A stretch of 64,000 nucleotides of DNA from RYN-230 sp963793825 (GCA_963793825.1 CAWCBE010000001.1:62001-126000), one strand, 5' to 3'. Counted from the first letter of the stretch, positions 46,191 to 55,273 are shown. Made by a program: numbers and translations. Notes: generated from the letters alone by a model not told the origin.

Positions 46191-47243
46191 ATGTTGGCAG
46201 CCCTGGTGGTCATCCTTGTGCTGATCATCGTGGGGGGGCTGACGGTGGTTGGCCGCTCGCTGCGGGTGGTCCAGCAGTACGAGCAGGGAATCGTGTTCCG
46301 GTTCGGGAAGGTGCTGCCCGGGGTCCGGGGGCCGGGACTGACCATCCTGCGGCCGGTCGGCGACCGGATGCAGAAAGTGAACATGCAGATCATCGCCATG
46401 GCGGTGCCCGCGCAGGAGGGCATCACCCGGGACAACGTCAGCGTGCGCGTGGACGCCGTCGTCTACTTCCGGGTGGTTGACCCGATCAAGGCGGTCGTCA
46501 ACGTGCAGAACTACATGTTCGCCGTCTCCCAGCAAGCGCAGACTTCGCTGCGCTCGATCATCGGCCAGTCCGAGATGGACCAGTTGCTGGCCGAGCGGGA
46601 CGTGGTCAACCGGGAGCTGCGCCGGATCATCGACGAGCCGACCGAGGGACCGTGGGGCATCCGGGTCGAGCGGGTCGAGATCAAGGACGTCAACCTGCCC
46701 GAGGGCATGAAGCGCTCGATGTCCCGGCAGGCCGAGGCGGAGCGGGAACGGCGGGCCCGGATCATCTCCGCCGACGGGGAGTACCAGGCCTCCAAGCGGC
46801 TGGCCGCGGCGGCGAACGTCATGGCCCGCGACCCGGCCGCGCTGCAGCTCCGGCTGCTGCAGACCGTCGTCGAGGTGGCCGCCGAGCGGAACAGCACGCT
46901 GGTCATGCCGGTCCCGGTGGAACTGCTCCGGTTCTTCGAGAAGTACGCGCCCGCGCCCACCCCGCCTGCCAACATGGAGCCGCCACCGGCGGACACCGGC
47001 GACGCCGAGCTGGCCGCCGCGGAGGCCGCGGCCGAAGTGGGAGGCGCGGCCGTGCCGGAGATCGCCGACGCGCCGCTGCCGGAGATCCCCGAGGCACCCG
47101 TCCCCGAGCTGGATGAATCGGCCATCCCGCCCACTCCCGAGGTCCCCGAGGTCCCCGAGATCGCGGACGGCCCCGCCGGGGGCGCCCCCGGCGGGTCGGT
47201 TCCCGAGGCGCCGGACGGCGCGGCCCCGCCCGCCCGGCCTTAG
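46191..47243 (+). CDS. SPFH/band 7 (slipin/stomatin-like) membrane protein
   Basis: 350 residues. N-terminal membrane helix (LAALVVILVLIIVGGLTVVG), then the SPFH domain: VVQQYEQGIVFRFGKVLPGV, ERDVVNRELRRIID, RVERVEIKDVNLPEGMKRSM, and a coiled-coil QAEAERERRARIISADGEYQ. These scaffold membrane microdomains and often bind proteases. The last 90 residues are an acidic Pro/Glu-rich repeat tail (PEIADAPLPEIPEAPVPE). ATG 46191 lies 9 bases after GAGG. Not part of the mycobacterial version of this neighbourhood. Confidence 0.9.
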   Translation: MLAALVVILVLIIVGGLTVVGRSLRVVQQYEQGIVFRFGKVLPGVRGPGLTILRPVGDRMQKVNMQIIAMAVPAQEGITRDNVSVRVDAVVYFRVVDPIKAVVNVQNYMFAVSQQAQTSLRSIIGQSEMDQLLAERDVVNRELRRIIDEPTEGPWGIRVERVEIKDVNLPEGMKRSMSRQAEAERERRARIISADGEYQASKRLAAAANVMARDPAALQLRLLQTVVEVAAERNSTLVMPVPVELLRFFEKYAPAPTPPANMEPPPADTGDAELAAAEAAAEVGGAAVPEIADAPLPEIPEAPVPELDESAIPPTPEVPEVPEIADGPAGGAPGGSVPEAPDGAAPPARP

Positions 47244-47305
47244 CCGCCGGGGAAGCGGCCCGGCCTCGCCGGCGCCCCGGCCGGCCAGGTCGCTAAGGTG
47301 TCGCC

Positions 47306-47467
47306 ATGCAGAAATGGGAGTACGCGACGGTGCCTTTGCTCGTGCACGCGACCAAGCAGATCCTGGACAACTGGGGCGAGGACGGCTGGGAGCTGGTAGC
47401 ACTCGTGCCCGGGCCGAACTCCGAGCAGCTCGTTGCCTACATGAAGCGGCCCAAGGACGGCTCGTGA
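47306..47467 (+). CDS. DUF4177 small protein
   Basis: 53 residues: MQKWEYATVPLLVHATKQIL, DNWGEDGWELVALVPGP. This is the DUF4177 pattern. Its stop overlaps the GTG of the RidA gene (TCGTGA), so the two are translated together. A small protein (Rv3678A) precedes the RidA gene in mycobacteria too. Function unknown. Confidence 0.85.
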   Translation: MQKWEYATVPLLVHATKQILDNWGEDGWELVALVPGPNSEQLVAYMKRPKDGS

Positions 47468-47958
47468 CGGGGGTGGCCGAGGGCGCCACGCCGGAAGAAC
47501 GGCTCGCCGCGCTGAACCTCGAGCTCCCGGTGGTCACCCCGCCGCTGGCCGCCTACGTGCCGGCCGTGCGCACCGGCCGCCACGTCTACACGGCGGGCCA
47601 GCTCCCGCTGGTGGACGGCAGCCTGCTGATGACCGGCAAGGTCGGGGCGGCCGTCTCGGCGGACGAGGGTGCCGCCCTGGCCCGGGTCTGCGCGCTGAAC
47701 GCGCTCGCCGCGGTGGCCTCGGTGACCGGCAGCCTGTCCGCGGTGACCCGGATCGTCAAGGTCACCGGCTTCGTGGCCAGCGCCGCCGACTTCACCGGGC
47801 AGGCGCAGGTCGTCAACGGGGCCAGTGAGCTGCTGCTGGAGGTGTTCGGCGAGGCGGGCAGGCACGCGCGCAGCGCCGTCGGCATGGCCGTGCTGCCGCT
47901 GGACGCCCCCGTCGAGGTCGAGCTGATCGCCGAGGTGCGTGAGCCGGCCGGTGGCTGA
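47464..47958 (+). CDS. RidA/YjgF-family protein
   Basis: 164 residues. Family signs: GRHVYTAGQLPLVDG, GKVGAAVSADEGAALARVCA, VTRIVKVTGFVASAADF, and the arginine-containing HARSAVGMAVLPLDAPVEVE. RidA proteins hydrolyse reactive enamine/imine intermediates. GTG 47464 overlaps the DUF4177 stop. The stop at 47956-47958 overlaps the NUDIX start region. Confidence 0.9.
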   Translation: MTGVAEGATPEERLAALNLELPVVTPPLAAYVPAVRTGRHVYTAGQLPLVDGSLLMTGKVGAAVSADEGAALARVCALNALAAVASVTGSLSAVTRIVKVTGFVASAADFTGQAQVVNGASELLLEVFGEAGRHARSAVGMAVLPLDAPVEVELIAEVREPAGG

Positions 47959-48894
47959 GCGGCCCGCCGGGGCCGTGCTGCGGCTGCCCGCTGCGCTGGC
48001 CGGGCAGTTCAGCGACGTGCTGGCCGGCCGGAAGAGCCGGCCGCGGCCCGGGACGCGGCCACCGTGCTGTTGCTCCGCCCCGCGGGCGGGGACCCGCCCG
48101 GCTCCGACCCGCCCGGCTCCGACCCGCCCGGCTCCGACCCGCCCGGCTCCGTCGCGCCCGGCTCCGTCGCGCCCGGTGGTCACGGCCTGCAGGTGTTCCT
48201 GTTGCGGCGGGCCCGGTCCATGGCGTTCGCGCCCGGCGCGTCCGTGTTCCCGGGCGGGTCGGTCGACCCCCGGGACGCCGAGGAGCAGGTGGCCTGGGCC
48301 GGCCCGGACGCCGCCGCGTGGGGCGCCAGCATGGACGCGCCACCCGCGCTGGCCCGGGCGCTGGTCTGCGCCGCGGTCCGGGAAACGTTCGAGGAGACCG
48401 GCGTGCTGCTGGCCGGGCCCACCGACGCCGCCCTGGTCGCCGACACCAGCGCCGCGGACTGGGAGGCCGACCGCCAGGCCCTGCTGGACCACACGCTGTC
48501 CCTGGCCGGCCTGCTGAACCGCCGTGGCCTGGTGCTGCGGTCGGACCTGCTGCGGCCGTGGGCGCGGTGGATCACCCCGGAAGTGGAGCCGCGCCGCTAC
48601 GACACCCGGTTCTTCGCCGCGATCCTGCCGCCCGGCCAGCGGACCCGGCATGTCGGCGGCGAGGCGGACGAGGTGGCCTGGTGGCCGCCGGAGGCGGCCA
48701 TCCAGGCGGCCCGGGACGGGACGCTGCGGCTGTTCCCGCCGACCGCCGTGTGCCTGGCCCAGCTGGCGGCCAGCGGCGGGGCGGCCGCCGCGCTCGACTC
48801 GCCGCGTGACCTCAGCCCGGTAACCCCGGGGGTGGCCGAGTCCGGCGGTGAGTTCTGGCTGTTCCTCCCCCCAGACCTGGAGTACCCGCTGTGA
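47951..48894 (+). CDS. NUDIX hydrolase, one-base frameshift near 48030
   Basis: The first 26 codons from GTG 47951 (AERPAGAVLRLPAALAGQFS) lie in one frame. From about 48031 the protein continues in another as EEPAAARDAATVLLLRPAGG. One missing G in CCGGCCGGAAGAG would join them. The NUDIX box is intact: VCAAVRETFEETGVLL. It is preceded by GLQVFLLRRARSMAFAPGAS and VFPGGSVDP. If the deletion is real, translation could still begin at GTG 48064. A run of GSDPP units (15-bp repeats) interrupts the loop between the first strand and LQVFLLRR. The 3' end overlaps the MBL gene. Confidence 0.8.
48091..48180 (+). repeat. 15-bp tandem repeats in the NUDIX gene
   Basis: Four copies of GACCCGCCCGGCTCC (48091-48150) and two variants (GTCGCGCCCGGCTCC, GTCGCGCCCGGTGGT) follow each other in frame, encoding (DPPGS)4 and (VAPGx)2. 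Confidence 0.92.
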
Positions 48895-49760
48895 CCGCGG
48901 CGGACGGCCAGCAGCGGGTGGACGGCGCGGGCACCCCCCGGGCCCGGTGCGTGCTCGCCCCCAACCCGGGACCCATGACGCTCAACGGAACCAATACGTG
49001 GCTGATCGCCGAGCCCGGCTCGGCCACGGCCTTCGTGGTCAACCCGGGGCCCGATGACCAGGCCCACCTGGCCCGGGTGTGTGAGCTGGCCGCCGCGGCC
49101 GGGCAGCTGGTGACCCGCATCCTGCTCACCCACCGGCATCTCGACCACTCCGCCGGGGCGGCCCGGCTCGCCGGGCTGACCGGGGCCCCGGTGTCCGCCG
49201 CCGACCCGGCGCAGCGCCGCGGCGCAGGCGACGGCGGCGGACACGGCCCGGGCGACGGCGGCCTCGGCCCGGGCGACGTGCTGACCGGCGCGGGCTGCGA
49301 GCTCCGGGTGGTGCCGAGCCCCGGGCACACCGCGGACTCGGTCTGCCTGCTGCTCCCGGCCGACGGCGCGCTGCTGACCGGGGACACCGTGCTGGGCCAG
49401 GGCACCACCGTCATCGCCGGGGACGGCAGCCTGGCCGACTACCTGGCCAGCCTGGACCGGCTGCGGGCGCTGGCCGACGCGGAGCGGCTGCGGACCCTGC
49501 TGCCCGGGCACGGGCCGGTGCTCGGCGACCCGGCGGGGGTGCTCGACTTCTACCTCGCGCACCGCCGGGAACGGCTCGCCGAGGTGCGGGCGGCGCTGGC
49601 CGCCGGGGACCGGACCGAGGACGAGGTCCTGGCCCGGGTGTACGCCGACGTGGACCGGTCGCTGTGGCCGTTCGCCCGCTGGTCGGTCCGGGCCCAGCTC
49701 ACCTACCTGGCCGACCGGGGCGAGCTTCCGCCCGGGATGTCCCCCGGCGCGGCGGGTTAG
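48891..49760 (+). CDS. MBL-fold metallo-hydrolase (LACTB2-like)
   Basis: 289 residues. Metallo-beta-lactamase fold: NPGPMTLNGTNTWLIAEPGS, zinc motif LLTHRHLDHSAG, VVPSPGHTADSVCLL, LLTGDTVLG and TLLPGHGPVL, with a C-terminal winged-helix-like region (VYADVDRSLWPFARWSVRAQ) as in LACTB2. Homologue of Rv3677c. GTG 48891 overlaps the NUDIX end by 4 bases. A Gly-rich insertion (GDGGGHGPGDGG) follows the first zinc motif. The stop codon lies inside the first unit of a 30-bp tandem repeat. Confidence 0.9.
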   Translation: MTAADGQQRVDGAGTPRARCVLAPNPGPMTLNGTNTWLIAEPGSATAFVVNPGPDDQAHLARVCELAAAAGQLVTRILLTHRHLDHSAGAARLAGLTGAPVSAADPAQRRGAGDGGGHGPGDGGLGPGDVLTGAGCELRVVPSPGHTADSVCLLLPADGALLTGDTVLGQGTTVIAGDGSLADYLASLDRLRALADAERLRTLLPGHGPVLGDPAGVLDFYLAHRRERLAEVRAALAAGDRTEDEVLARVYADVDRSLWPFARWSVRAQLTYLADRGELPPGMSPGAAG

Positions 49761-49904
49761 TGGGCCCGCTTGGCCCGCCGCTCGGGTTAGTGGGCCCGCT
49801 TGGCCCGCCGCTCGGGTTAGTGGGCCCGCTTGGCCCGCCGCGCCGGTTAGTGGGCCCGCTTGGCCAGCCGCGCCGGTTAGTGGGCCCGCTTGGCCAGCCG
49901 CTCC
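49755..49904. repeat. five 30-bp tandem repeats at the MBL/crp junction
   Basis: The unit GGTTAGTGGGCCCGCTTGGC plus ten bases recurs at 49755, 49785, 49815, 49845 and 49875 with few changes. Each unit contains the last codons and stop of crp on the minus strand, and the first also holds the MBL stop on the plus strand. It is a local amplification of the shared 3' ends. Confidence 0.95.
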
Positions 49905-50559
49905 GGGTCGATGATCAGCACCGACTTGGCCGACAAGGTCAGCCAGCCGCGCGCCGCGAAATCGGCCAGGGCCTTGTTCACCGTCTCCCGGGAGGCGCCA
50001 ACCAGCTGGGCCAGCTCTTCCTGAGTCAGGTCGTGGTGCACCTGAAGGCCTTCCGGAGTGGTCTCGCCGAACCGGCCGGCCAGGTCCAGCAGGGCCTTGG
50101 CCACCCGGCCTGGCACGTCGGTGAAGACCAGGTCAGCCATCACGTCGTTGGCCCGGCGCAGCCGCTGCGCCAGTGCCCGCAGTAGGTGCAGCGACACTTC
50201 GGCCGGCCGGTCAGCCAGTCCAGCAGTTCCTCATGGGCGAGTGCGGCCAGCCGGCTCTCCGTGACGGCCACTGCGCTCGACGTCCGGGGCCGCGGGTCGA
50301 ACAGCGACAGCTCGCCGAACATCTCGCCCGGCCCGAGCACGCTCAGCAGGTTCTCGCGGCCGTCGGGCGCGGCGCGGGTCAGCTTGATCTTGCCGTCGAG
50401 TACCACGTAGAGCCGGTCACCCTCATCACCCTCGTCGAACAGCCGCTGGCCGCGGACGAGGGTAACGTCGGTCATCAGCGACCGCAGTGCCTTGGCGCCT
50501 TCCTCGTCGAGCGCTTCGAACAGCGGCGCCCGGCTCAGCACGTCATCCGCGTGATCCAC
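49877..50559 (-). CDS. crp: Crp/Fnr-family regulator (Crp-like), one-base frameshift near 50205
   Basis: The N-terminal cyclic-nucleotide domain (from ATG 50559: VLSRAPLFEALDEEGAKALR, RLYVVLDGKIKL, GPGEMFGELSLFDPRPRTSS) and the C-terminal winged HTH (LTQEELAQLVGASRETVNKA, LADFAARGWL) are in different frames. Inserting one G in GGCCGGCCGAAGTG (about 50205) gives GRPEVSLHLLRALAQRLR and a complete 227-residue protein. Homologue of mycobacterial Crp (Rv3676), a global cAMP-responsive regulator in the same neighbourhood. A read error is more likely than loss, though the 3' repeat amplification shows that the locus is unstable. Confidence 0.85.
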
Positions 50560-50627
50560 GGGAGCCTCCTTCTACCTGTGCTACGCACAGTGTCGCGCAT
50601 CTGACCAAGTGATCGCGAGCATGGCTT

Positions 50628-51116
50628 TTAGTGGGCGGACTCCGCCAGCCGCCGTCGGCAGGCCTCGATCTCCTTCTCGGCGTCGGCGCGGCCCACCCAG
50701 CCGCCGATCACGACTTCCTTGCCGGGTTCCAGGGCCTTGTACACCTCGAAGAAGTGCTGGATCTCCAGCCGGTCGAACTCCGCGACATCGGCGATGTCGG
50801 TCAGGATGGCCATCCGGGGATCGGTGGCCGCCACGCAGAGCACCTTGTCGTCCAGGCCCTTCTCGTCCCGCATCCGGAACATGCCGATGGCCCGGCACCG
50901 GATCAGGCAGCCGGGGAACGTGGGCTCCTCGAGCAGCACCAGCGCGTCCAGCGGGTCCCCGTCATCGGCCAGGGTGTCCTCGACATAGCCGTAGTCCGAG
51001 GGGTAGCGGGTCGAGGTGAACAGCATCCGGTCCAGCCGGATCCTGCCAGTCTCATGATCCATCTCGTACTTGTTGCGCTGCCCTTTGGGTATCTCGATGA
51101 GCACGTCGAATTGCAC
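50628..51116 (-). CDS. ppa: inorganic pyrophosphatase
   Basis: 162 residues, family I soluble pyrophosphatase: FDVLIEIPKGQRNKYEMDHE, STRYPSDYGYVEDTLADDGD and PLDALVLLEEPTFPGCLIRC, with metal-binding acidic residues DGDPLD. It hydrolyses PPi from biosynthesis. GTG 51116 follows GGGAG; upstream codons in the same frame do not look coding. Divergent from the carboxypeptidase gene as in mycobacteria. Confidence 0.95.
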   Translation of the reverse strand: MQFDVLIEIPKGQRNKYEMDHETGRIRLDRMLFTSTRYPSDYGYVEDTLADDGDPLDALVLLEEPTFPGCLIRCRAIGMFRMRDEKGLDDKVLCVAATDPRMAILTDIADVAEFDRLEIQHFFEVYKALEPGKEVVIGGWVGRADAEKEIEACRRRLAESAH

Positions 51117-51250
51117 GATGTCACTCCCTGGCCGCGAAGGTGGTTGACTCCGGTGCCTGGAGGTGCCCAGGCCGCCCTTCCTGGTAAACAGAGCCGGGCC
51201 GCCGGCGACATGGCACCGGCCAGGCCCCGCATCCGGCATCTAAGCATCTC

Positions 51251-52717
51251 GTGAAGGGACTGGCGTTGGCGAACCGGGCGCTGCGCAGCCGGCTCCGGGC
51301 CACCACGGTGGCCACGATGGCCATGGTCAACCTCTTCACGCTGGGCGCCGGGGTGGCGGTGGCCGTGCTGCTGCCCGCGCGGCTCGCGCGGTGGGACATC
51401 CCCCGGGTCGCGGCCCACCCGCTCGCGGTGGCCGGCCCGGTGCTGCCCGGCCTGTCAGCCGCCGCGCCGCTGCCCGCCGGCGCCGGCCTGGCCTCTGCCC
51501 TGTCCCGGAAGCTGGCCTCCGGCGCTCTCGGTAACCGCGCCGGCGCGGTGGTCACCGACGCGCTGACCGGCCGCGTGCTCTGGTCCAGCGCCACCACGGC
51601 GACCTTCGAGCCCGCGTCCACCGCCAAGCTGACCACTGCGGTCGCCGCCCTGAATGTGCTGGGGCCGGCCGCCCGGCTCACCACCCGGGTCGTGCTGGGG
51701 GCCTCGCCCGGCTCGGTCGTGCTGGTCGGCGGCGGCGATCCCACCCTGGCCGCCGGGCCGCCGCCCGCCTCCGATTACCCGCAGCCGGCCACGCTCGCGT
51801 CGCTGGCCTCGGCCACGGCCCGGGCGCTCCGGGCCCGCGGGGTGCGGACGGCCCGGCTGGGCTACGACATCTCGCTGTTCTCCGGGCCGCAGCTGGCACC
51901 GGGCTGGCCGATGGCCTACATCAGCACCGGCAACGTCACCCCGATCACCGCGCTGGAAGTTGACCAGGGCCGGCTGACGCGCTCGGGCGCCCCGGAGGAC
52001 GCCGACGATCCGGGTAACTTCCGGCCGCGGTCCACCGACCCGGCGGGCCAGGCGGCCGCCGCCTTCGCGGGGTTCCTGCGGGCAGACGGGATCCGGCTGG
52101 CCGGCCCGGTGTCCGGGCAGCGGGCCCCAGCGCACGCGGCCACCCTGGCGGCGGTGTCCTCCCCGCCGGTCTCGGCCATGGTCAGCCAGATGCTGCGGGA
52201 GAGCAACAACGTGATGGCGGAGGACCTGGCCCGGCAGGTCGCGCTGCGCGAGGGCCGCCCCGGCTCGTTCAGCGGCGCCGTGGCCGCCGTCGCCAGCGTG
52301 CTGCGCCGGCTCGGCGTGGCCGGCGGCCTTCACATGGTGGACGGCTCGGGCCTGTCCCCGCAGGACCGGATCGCGCCCGGCACGCTGGCCCGGGTGATCG
52401 GGCTGGCTGCCGGGGCGGCGCATCCCGGGCTCCGGGCCGCCATCACCGGGATGCCAGTGGCCGGCTTCTCCGGCACCCTGGCCCCCGGGGGCAGCGTCTT
52501 CGGCAGCTTCACCGGCCCGGGGCTGGGCCTGGTGCAGGCCAAGACCGGGAACCTGGACACGGTGGCGGCCCTGGCCGGGCTGGCCTATGACGCCAGCGGG
52601 CGGCTGCTGGCCTTCGCCTTCATGGCCAATGGCGTGCCCGCGGGCGCCCTGGGCCAGGCCGGCACCGCCCTCGACGGGATGGCCTCAGCCCTGGCGGCCT
52701 GCGGCTGCGCCCGCTGA
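51251..52717 (+). CDS. dacB: D-alanyl-D-alanine carboxypeptidase/endopeptidase (S13, DacB/PBP4)
   Basis: 488 residues. Active-site motifs: FEPASTAKLTTAVAAL (SxxK), RESNNVMAEDLARQ (SxN) and LVQAKTGNLDTVAALAG (KTG). An N-terminal membrane/signal segment (VATMAMVNLFTLGAGVAVAV) directs it outside. It trims peptidoglycan stems. GTG 51251. Homologue position: next to ppa and upstream of the DUF2342-tilS-hpt run, as Rv3627c. Confidence 0.92.
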   Translation: MKGLALANRALRSRLRATTVATMAMVNLFTLGAGVAVAVLLPARLARWDIPRVAAHPLAVAGPVLPGLSAAAPLPAGAGLASALSRKLASGALGNRAGAVVTDALTGRVLWSSATTATFEPASTAKLTTAVAALNVLGPAARLTTRVVLGASPGSVVLVGGGDPTLAAGPPPASDYPQPATLASLASATARALRARGVRTARLGYDISLFSGPQLAPGWPMAYISTGNVTPITALEVDQGRLTRSGAPEDADDPGNFRPRSTDPAGQAAAAFAGFLRADGIRLAGPVSGQRAPAHAATLAAVSSPPVSAMVSQMLRESNNVMAEDLARQVALREGRPGSFSGAVAAVASVLRRLGVAGGLHMVDGSGLSPQDRIAPGTLARVIGLAAGAAHPGLRAAITGMPVAGFSGTLAPGGSVFGSFTGPGLGLVQAKTGNLDTVAALAGLAYDASGRLLAFAFMANGVPAGALGQAGTALDGMASALAACGCAR

Positions 52718-52760
52718 CCCCTGGCCGGCCGCCGGCGACCCGCTGGCGGCCCGCCGAACC

Positions 52761-52884
52761 GACTTTTCACCCCAGCCTTGCGGTGATTTGCCGGATCTGC
52801 CGGGTTCGATGGGCAACGCTGGAGTGAAAAGTGGCCGGGCGGGAGTGAGGGCCGCCACGCTGGAGTGAAAAGTGGCCGGGCGGG
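52761..52884. repeat. short repeat family around GGAGTGAAAAGT
   Basis: A perfect 28-bp direct repeat beginning ACGCTGGAGTGAAAAGTGGC lies at 52816-52843 and 52857-52884. A shorter inverted relative, GACTTTTCACCCCAGCC, lies at 52761-52777. All are in the gap between dacB and the metallopeptidase gene, where they may form a hairpin. Confidence 0.85.
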
Positions 52885-52988
52885 CGAGGTCCGCCCGGCT
52901 GGACAGCGTCCGGAATCTCCGGGCATTCGCTGGCCCGGACCGGCGGGCGGAGGGCCTCCTGGGGCCGGCAACCACGTACGGTGGAGGG

Positions 52989-54100
52989 GTGAGCAGCAGC
53001 GGGCAGATGATCGATTGGGACGTGGCCATCTCGACGGGGGTCCGGTGGGCAAGGCCAGGGCCGCAGGTCAGCCTGGGTGAGGCCCGGGCGGTAGTCGCGG
53101 AACTCCGCGCGCTCGCCGCCACGGTGTCCGAGCCGGTCCGGGCCCTGACCGGTATGTCCGGCCCGGACGATGGCGGCTGGGTGGCCGTCGTGGACCGTCC
53201 GGGATGGATCCGGGCGAACGTGGACGGGTTCCGCGTGGTCCTCGATCCACTCGCCGAGCATCTGCGCGAGAAGGGCAACGCCCCGGCGCCTGGCTCGGTG
53301 GTCGGCACGGTCGGCTCCCGGGTCACCGGGGTGCAGGCCGGCCTCATCCTCGCCTACCTGGCCAGCCGGGTGCTGGGCCAGTACGAGCTGTTCCTGCCGC
53401 CCGACCCCGCGGCGCACAACGGGGTCGCGCCCGCCGGGCGGCTCACCCTGGTGGCGCCGAACATCCTGATGGTGGAACGGGACCTCGGCGTTGACCCGCA
53501 CGACTTCCGGCGCTGGGTCTGCCTGCACGAGGAGACGCACCGTACCCAGTTCACCGCGGTGCCGTGGCTGCGCGGCTACGTGCAGGAGCAGATGACGGAG
53601 TTCCTGCTCGCCTCCGACCTCGATCCGGCCACCGTCCTGGAGCGGCTGCGCTCGGCCGCGGGTGCGGTCGCCGGCGCGGTCCGCGATAATGGCGGGGAGA
53701 GCGTCATCGAGGCCATCCAGAGCCCCCGCCAGCGGGAGATCCTGGACCGGCTGACCAGCGTCATGACCCTCGTCGAAGGGCACGGCGACTACGTGATGGA
53801 CGCGGTCGGGCCGCAGGTGGTCCCGTCGGTGGCGCAGATCAGGGAACGGTTCAACGCCCGGCGCGGGTCGGGGGCCGGCTGGAGCAGGCGCTGCGCCGCC
53901 TTCTCGGCATCGACCTCAAGATGAAGCAGTACGCGCAGGGCTCGCGGTTCGTCAAGATCGTCGTTGAGGAAGCGGGCATGGCCACGTTCAACCGGGTGTG
54001 GACCTCGCCCGAGACACTTCCGACCAAGGACGAGTTCGTCGCGCCCCGGCTGTGGCTGGACCGGGTGGGCCGCGGGGGCGCGCTGGCCGCAGGCGGCTGA
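52989..54100 (+). CDS. zinc-dependent metallopeptidase (DUF2342), one-base frameshift near 53872
   Basis: Typical start IDWDVAISTGVRWARPGPQV, then VLGQYELFLPPDP, zincin motif CLHEETHRTQF, VEGHGDYVMD and VPSVAQIRERFNARR. After that the frame breaks in a GGGGGCCGG run (53870-53874). With one more G it continues GRLEQALRRLLGIDLKMKQY, AQGSRFVKIVVEEAGMATFN, RVWTSPETLPTKDEF to TGA 54098, giving about 370 residues. This is the actinobacterial family sometimes called coenzyme F420 biosynthesis-associated. GTG 52989 has GGAGG very close; ATG 53007 is an alternative. Followed 6 bases later by tilS. Confidence 0.85.
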
Positions 54101-54106
54101 CCGGTC

Positions 54107-55273
54107 GTGGGCCCGCACCCGGCCGTCGCTGCGGTCCGGGGCTGCCTCCGGCGCGGCCTGGCCGACCTGAAGCCCGGGGACCTGGTGCTGGCCGCCTGCT
54201 CGGGGGGCGCCGACTCTCTCGCGCTGGCCGCCGCCCTGGCCCATGAGGCACCCCGGCTCGGGCTGCGGGGCGGCGGCGTGACCGTGGATCACGGGCTCCA
54301 GCCGGGCTCGGCGGAGCGTGCCGTCCAGGTGACCGCCATCCTCGGCCGGCTCGGGCTGGAGCCGGCCGCCCAGGTGCGGGTGACCGTGGCCGGCGGCCCG
54401 GGCTCCGGTGGCCCGGAGGGCGCCGCGCGCACCGCCCGCTACGCCGCCCTGGACCAGGCCGCCCGCCGGTCCAGCGCGGCCGCCGTGCTGCTCGGGCACA
54501 GCCGGGATGACCAGGCGGAGACCGTCCTGCTCGGGCTGGCCCGGGGGGCGGGCGGGCGCGCCCTGGCCGGCATGCCCGCCCGGCGCGGCCTCTTCCGCCG
54601 CCCGCTGCTCGGGGTGCCCCGGGCCACGCTGCGGCAGGCCTGCCTGGCCGCCGGCCTGGAGCCGTGGGATGACCCGCACAACGCCGACCCGGCCTACGCC
54701 CGGTCCCGGGTGCGGCACCAGGCGTTGCCCGCCCTGGAGGCGGCCCTCGGCCCCGGCGTCGCCGCGGCCCTGGCCCGCACCGCCGCCCAGGTCAGCGCGG
54801 ACTGTGACGCGCTGGACGCGCTGGCCCGCGGCGAGGCCTGGCGGATCGAGGCCGTCCCGCCGGCCGGGCCCCCGGTCACGGGCAGCGGTGCAGTGGCCGC
54901 GGGACCGGCCGTCCTGGAGGCCAGCCAGCCCGGGCTGACCGGCCTGGCCGCCCTGGACCCGGGGGCGGGGAGTGCCGGGGCACGGGCCGTTGTGGAGCTG
55001 GAAGGGCTGGGCGCGCTGGCGCCGGCCATCCGGACCCGGGTGCTGCACGCCGCGGCGCTGGCGGCCGGCTGCCCGGGCGGCGCGCTGTCCGCCGCGCACA
55101 TCGCGGCCCTGGACCGGCTGGTGACCGACTGGCATGGCCAGCAGGGCGCAGACCTGCCCGGCGGCATCCGGGCCCAGCGCCGGTATGGGAAGCTGCTCTT
55201 CGTCGGGGGCAGGCCAGCCGGGGCGGCGCCACCCCAACGGACTGAGGCGGAGGTGGCCGGTGGACGCGAATGA
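54107..55273 (+). CDS. tilS: tRNA(Ile)-lysidine synthetase
   Basis: 388 residues. PP-loop VLAACSGGADSLALAAALAH (residues 28-47), VTVDHGLQPGS, LGHSRDDQAETVLLGLARG, and RPLLGVPRATLRQACLAAGL then EPWDDPHNADPAYARSRVRH. It makes lysidine at the wobble base of the AUA-reading tRNA-Ile. GTG 54107. Its 3' end overlaps hpt by 14 bases, so they are co-translated. Confidence 0.95.
   Translation: MGPHPAVAAVRGCLRRGLADLKPGDLVLAACSGGADSLALAAALAHEAPRLGLRGGGVTVDHGLQPGSAERAVQVTAILGRLGLEPAAQVRVTVAGGPGSGGPEGAARTARYAALDQAARRSSAAAVLLGHSRDDQAETVLLGLARGAGGRALAGMPARRGLFRRPLLGVPRATLRQACLAAGLEPWDDPHNADPAYARSRVRHQALPALEAALGPGVAAALARTAAQVSADCDALDALARGEAWRIEAVPPAGPPVTGSGAVAAGPAVLEASQPGLTGLAALDPGAGSAGARAVVELEGLGALAPAIRTRVLHAAALAAGCPGGALSAAHIAALDRLVTDWHGQQGADLPGGIRAQRRYGKLLFVGGRPAGAAPPQRTEAEVAGGRE

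Noticed and set aside
48091..48180. 15-bp repeats as CRISPR or iterons
   Set aside because: They are in frame inside a NUDIX gene and have no spacers.
49755..49904. 30-bp repeats as a CRISPR array
   Set aside because: Units are directly adjacent without spacers, overlap the ends of two genes, and no cas gene is present.
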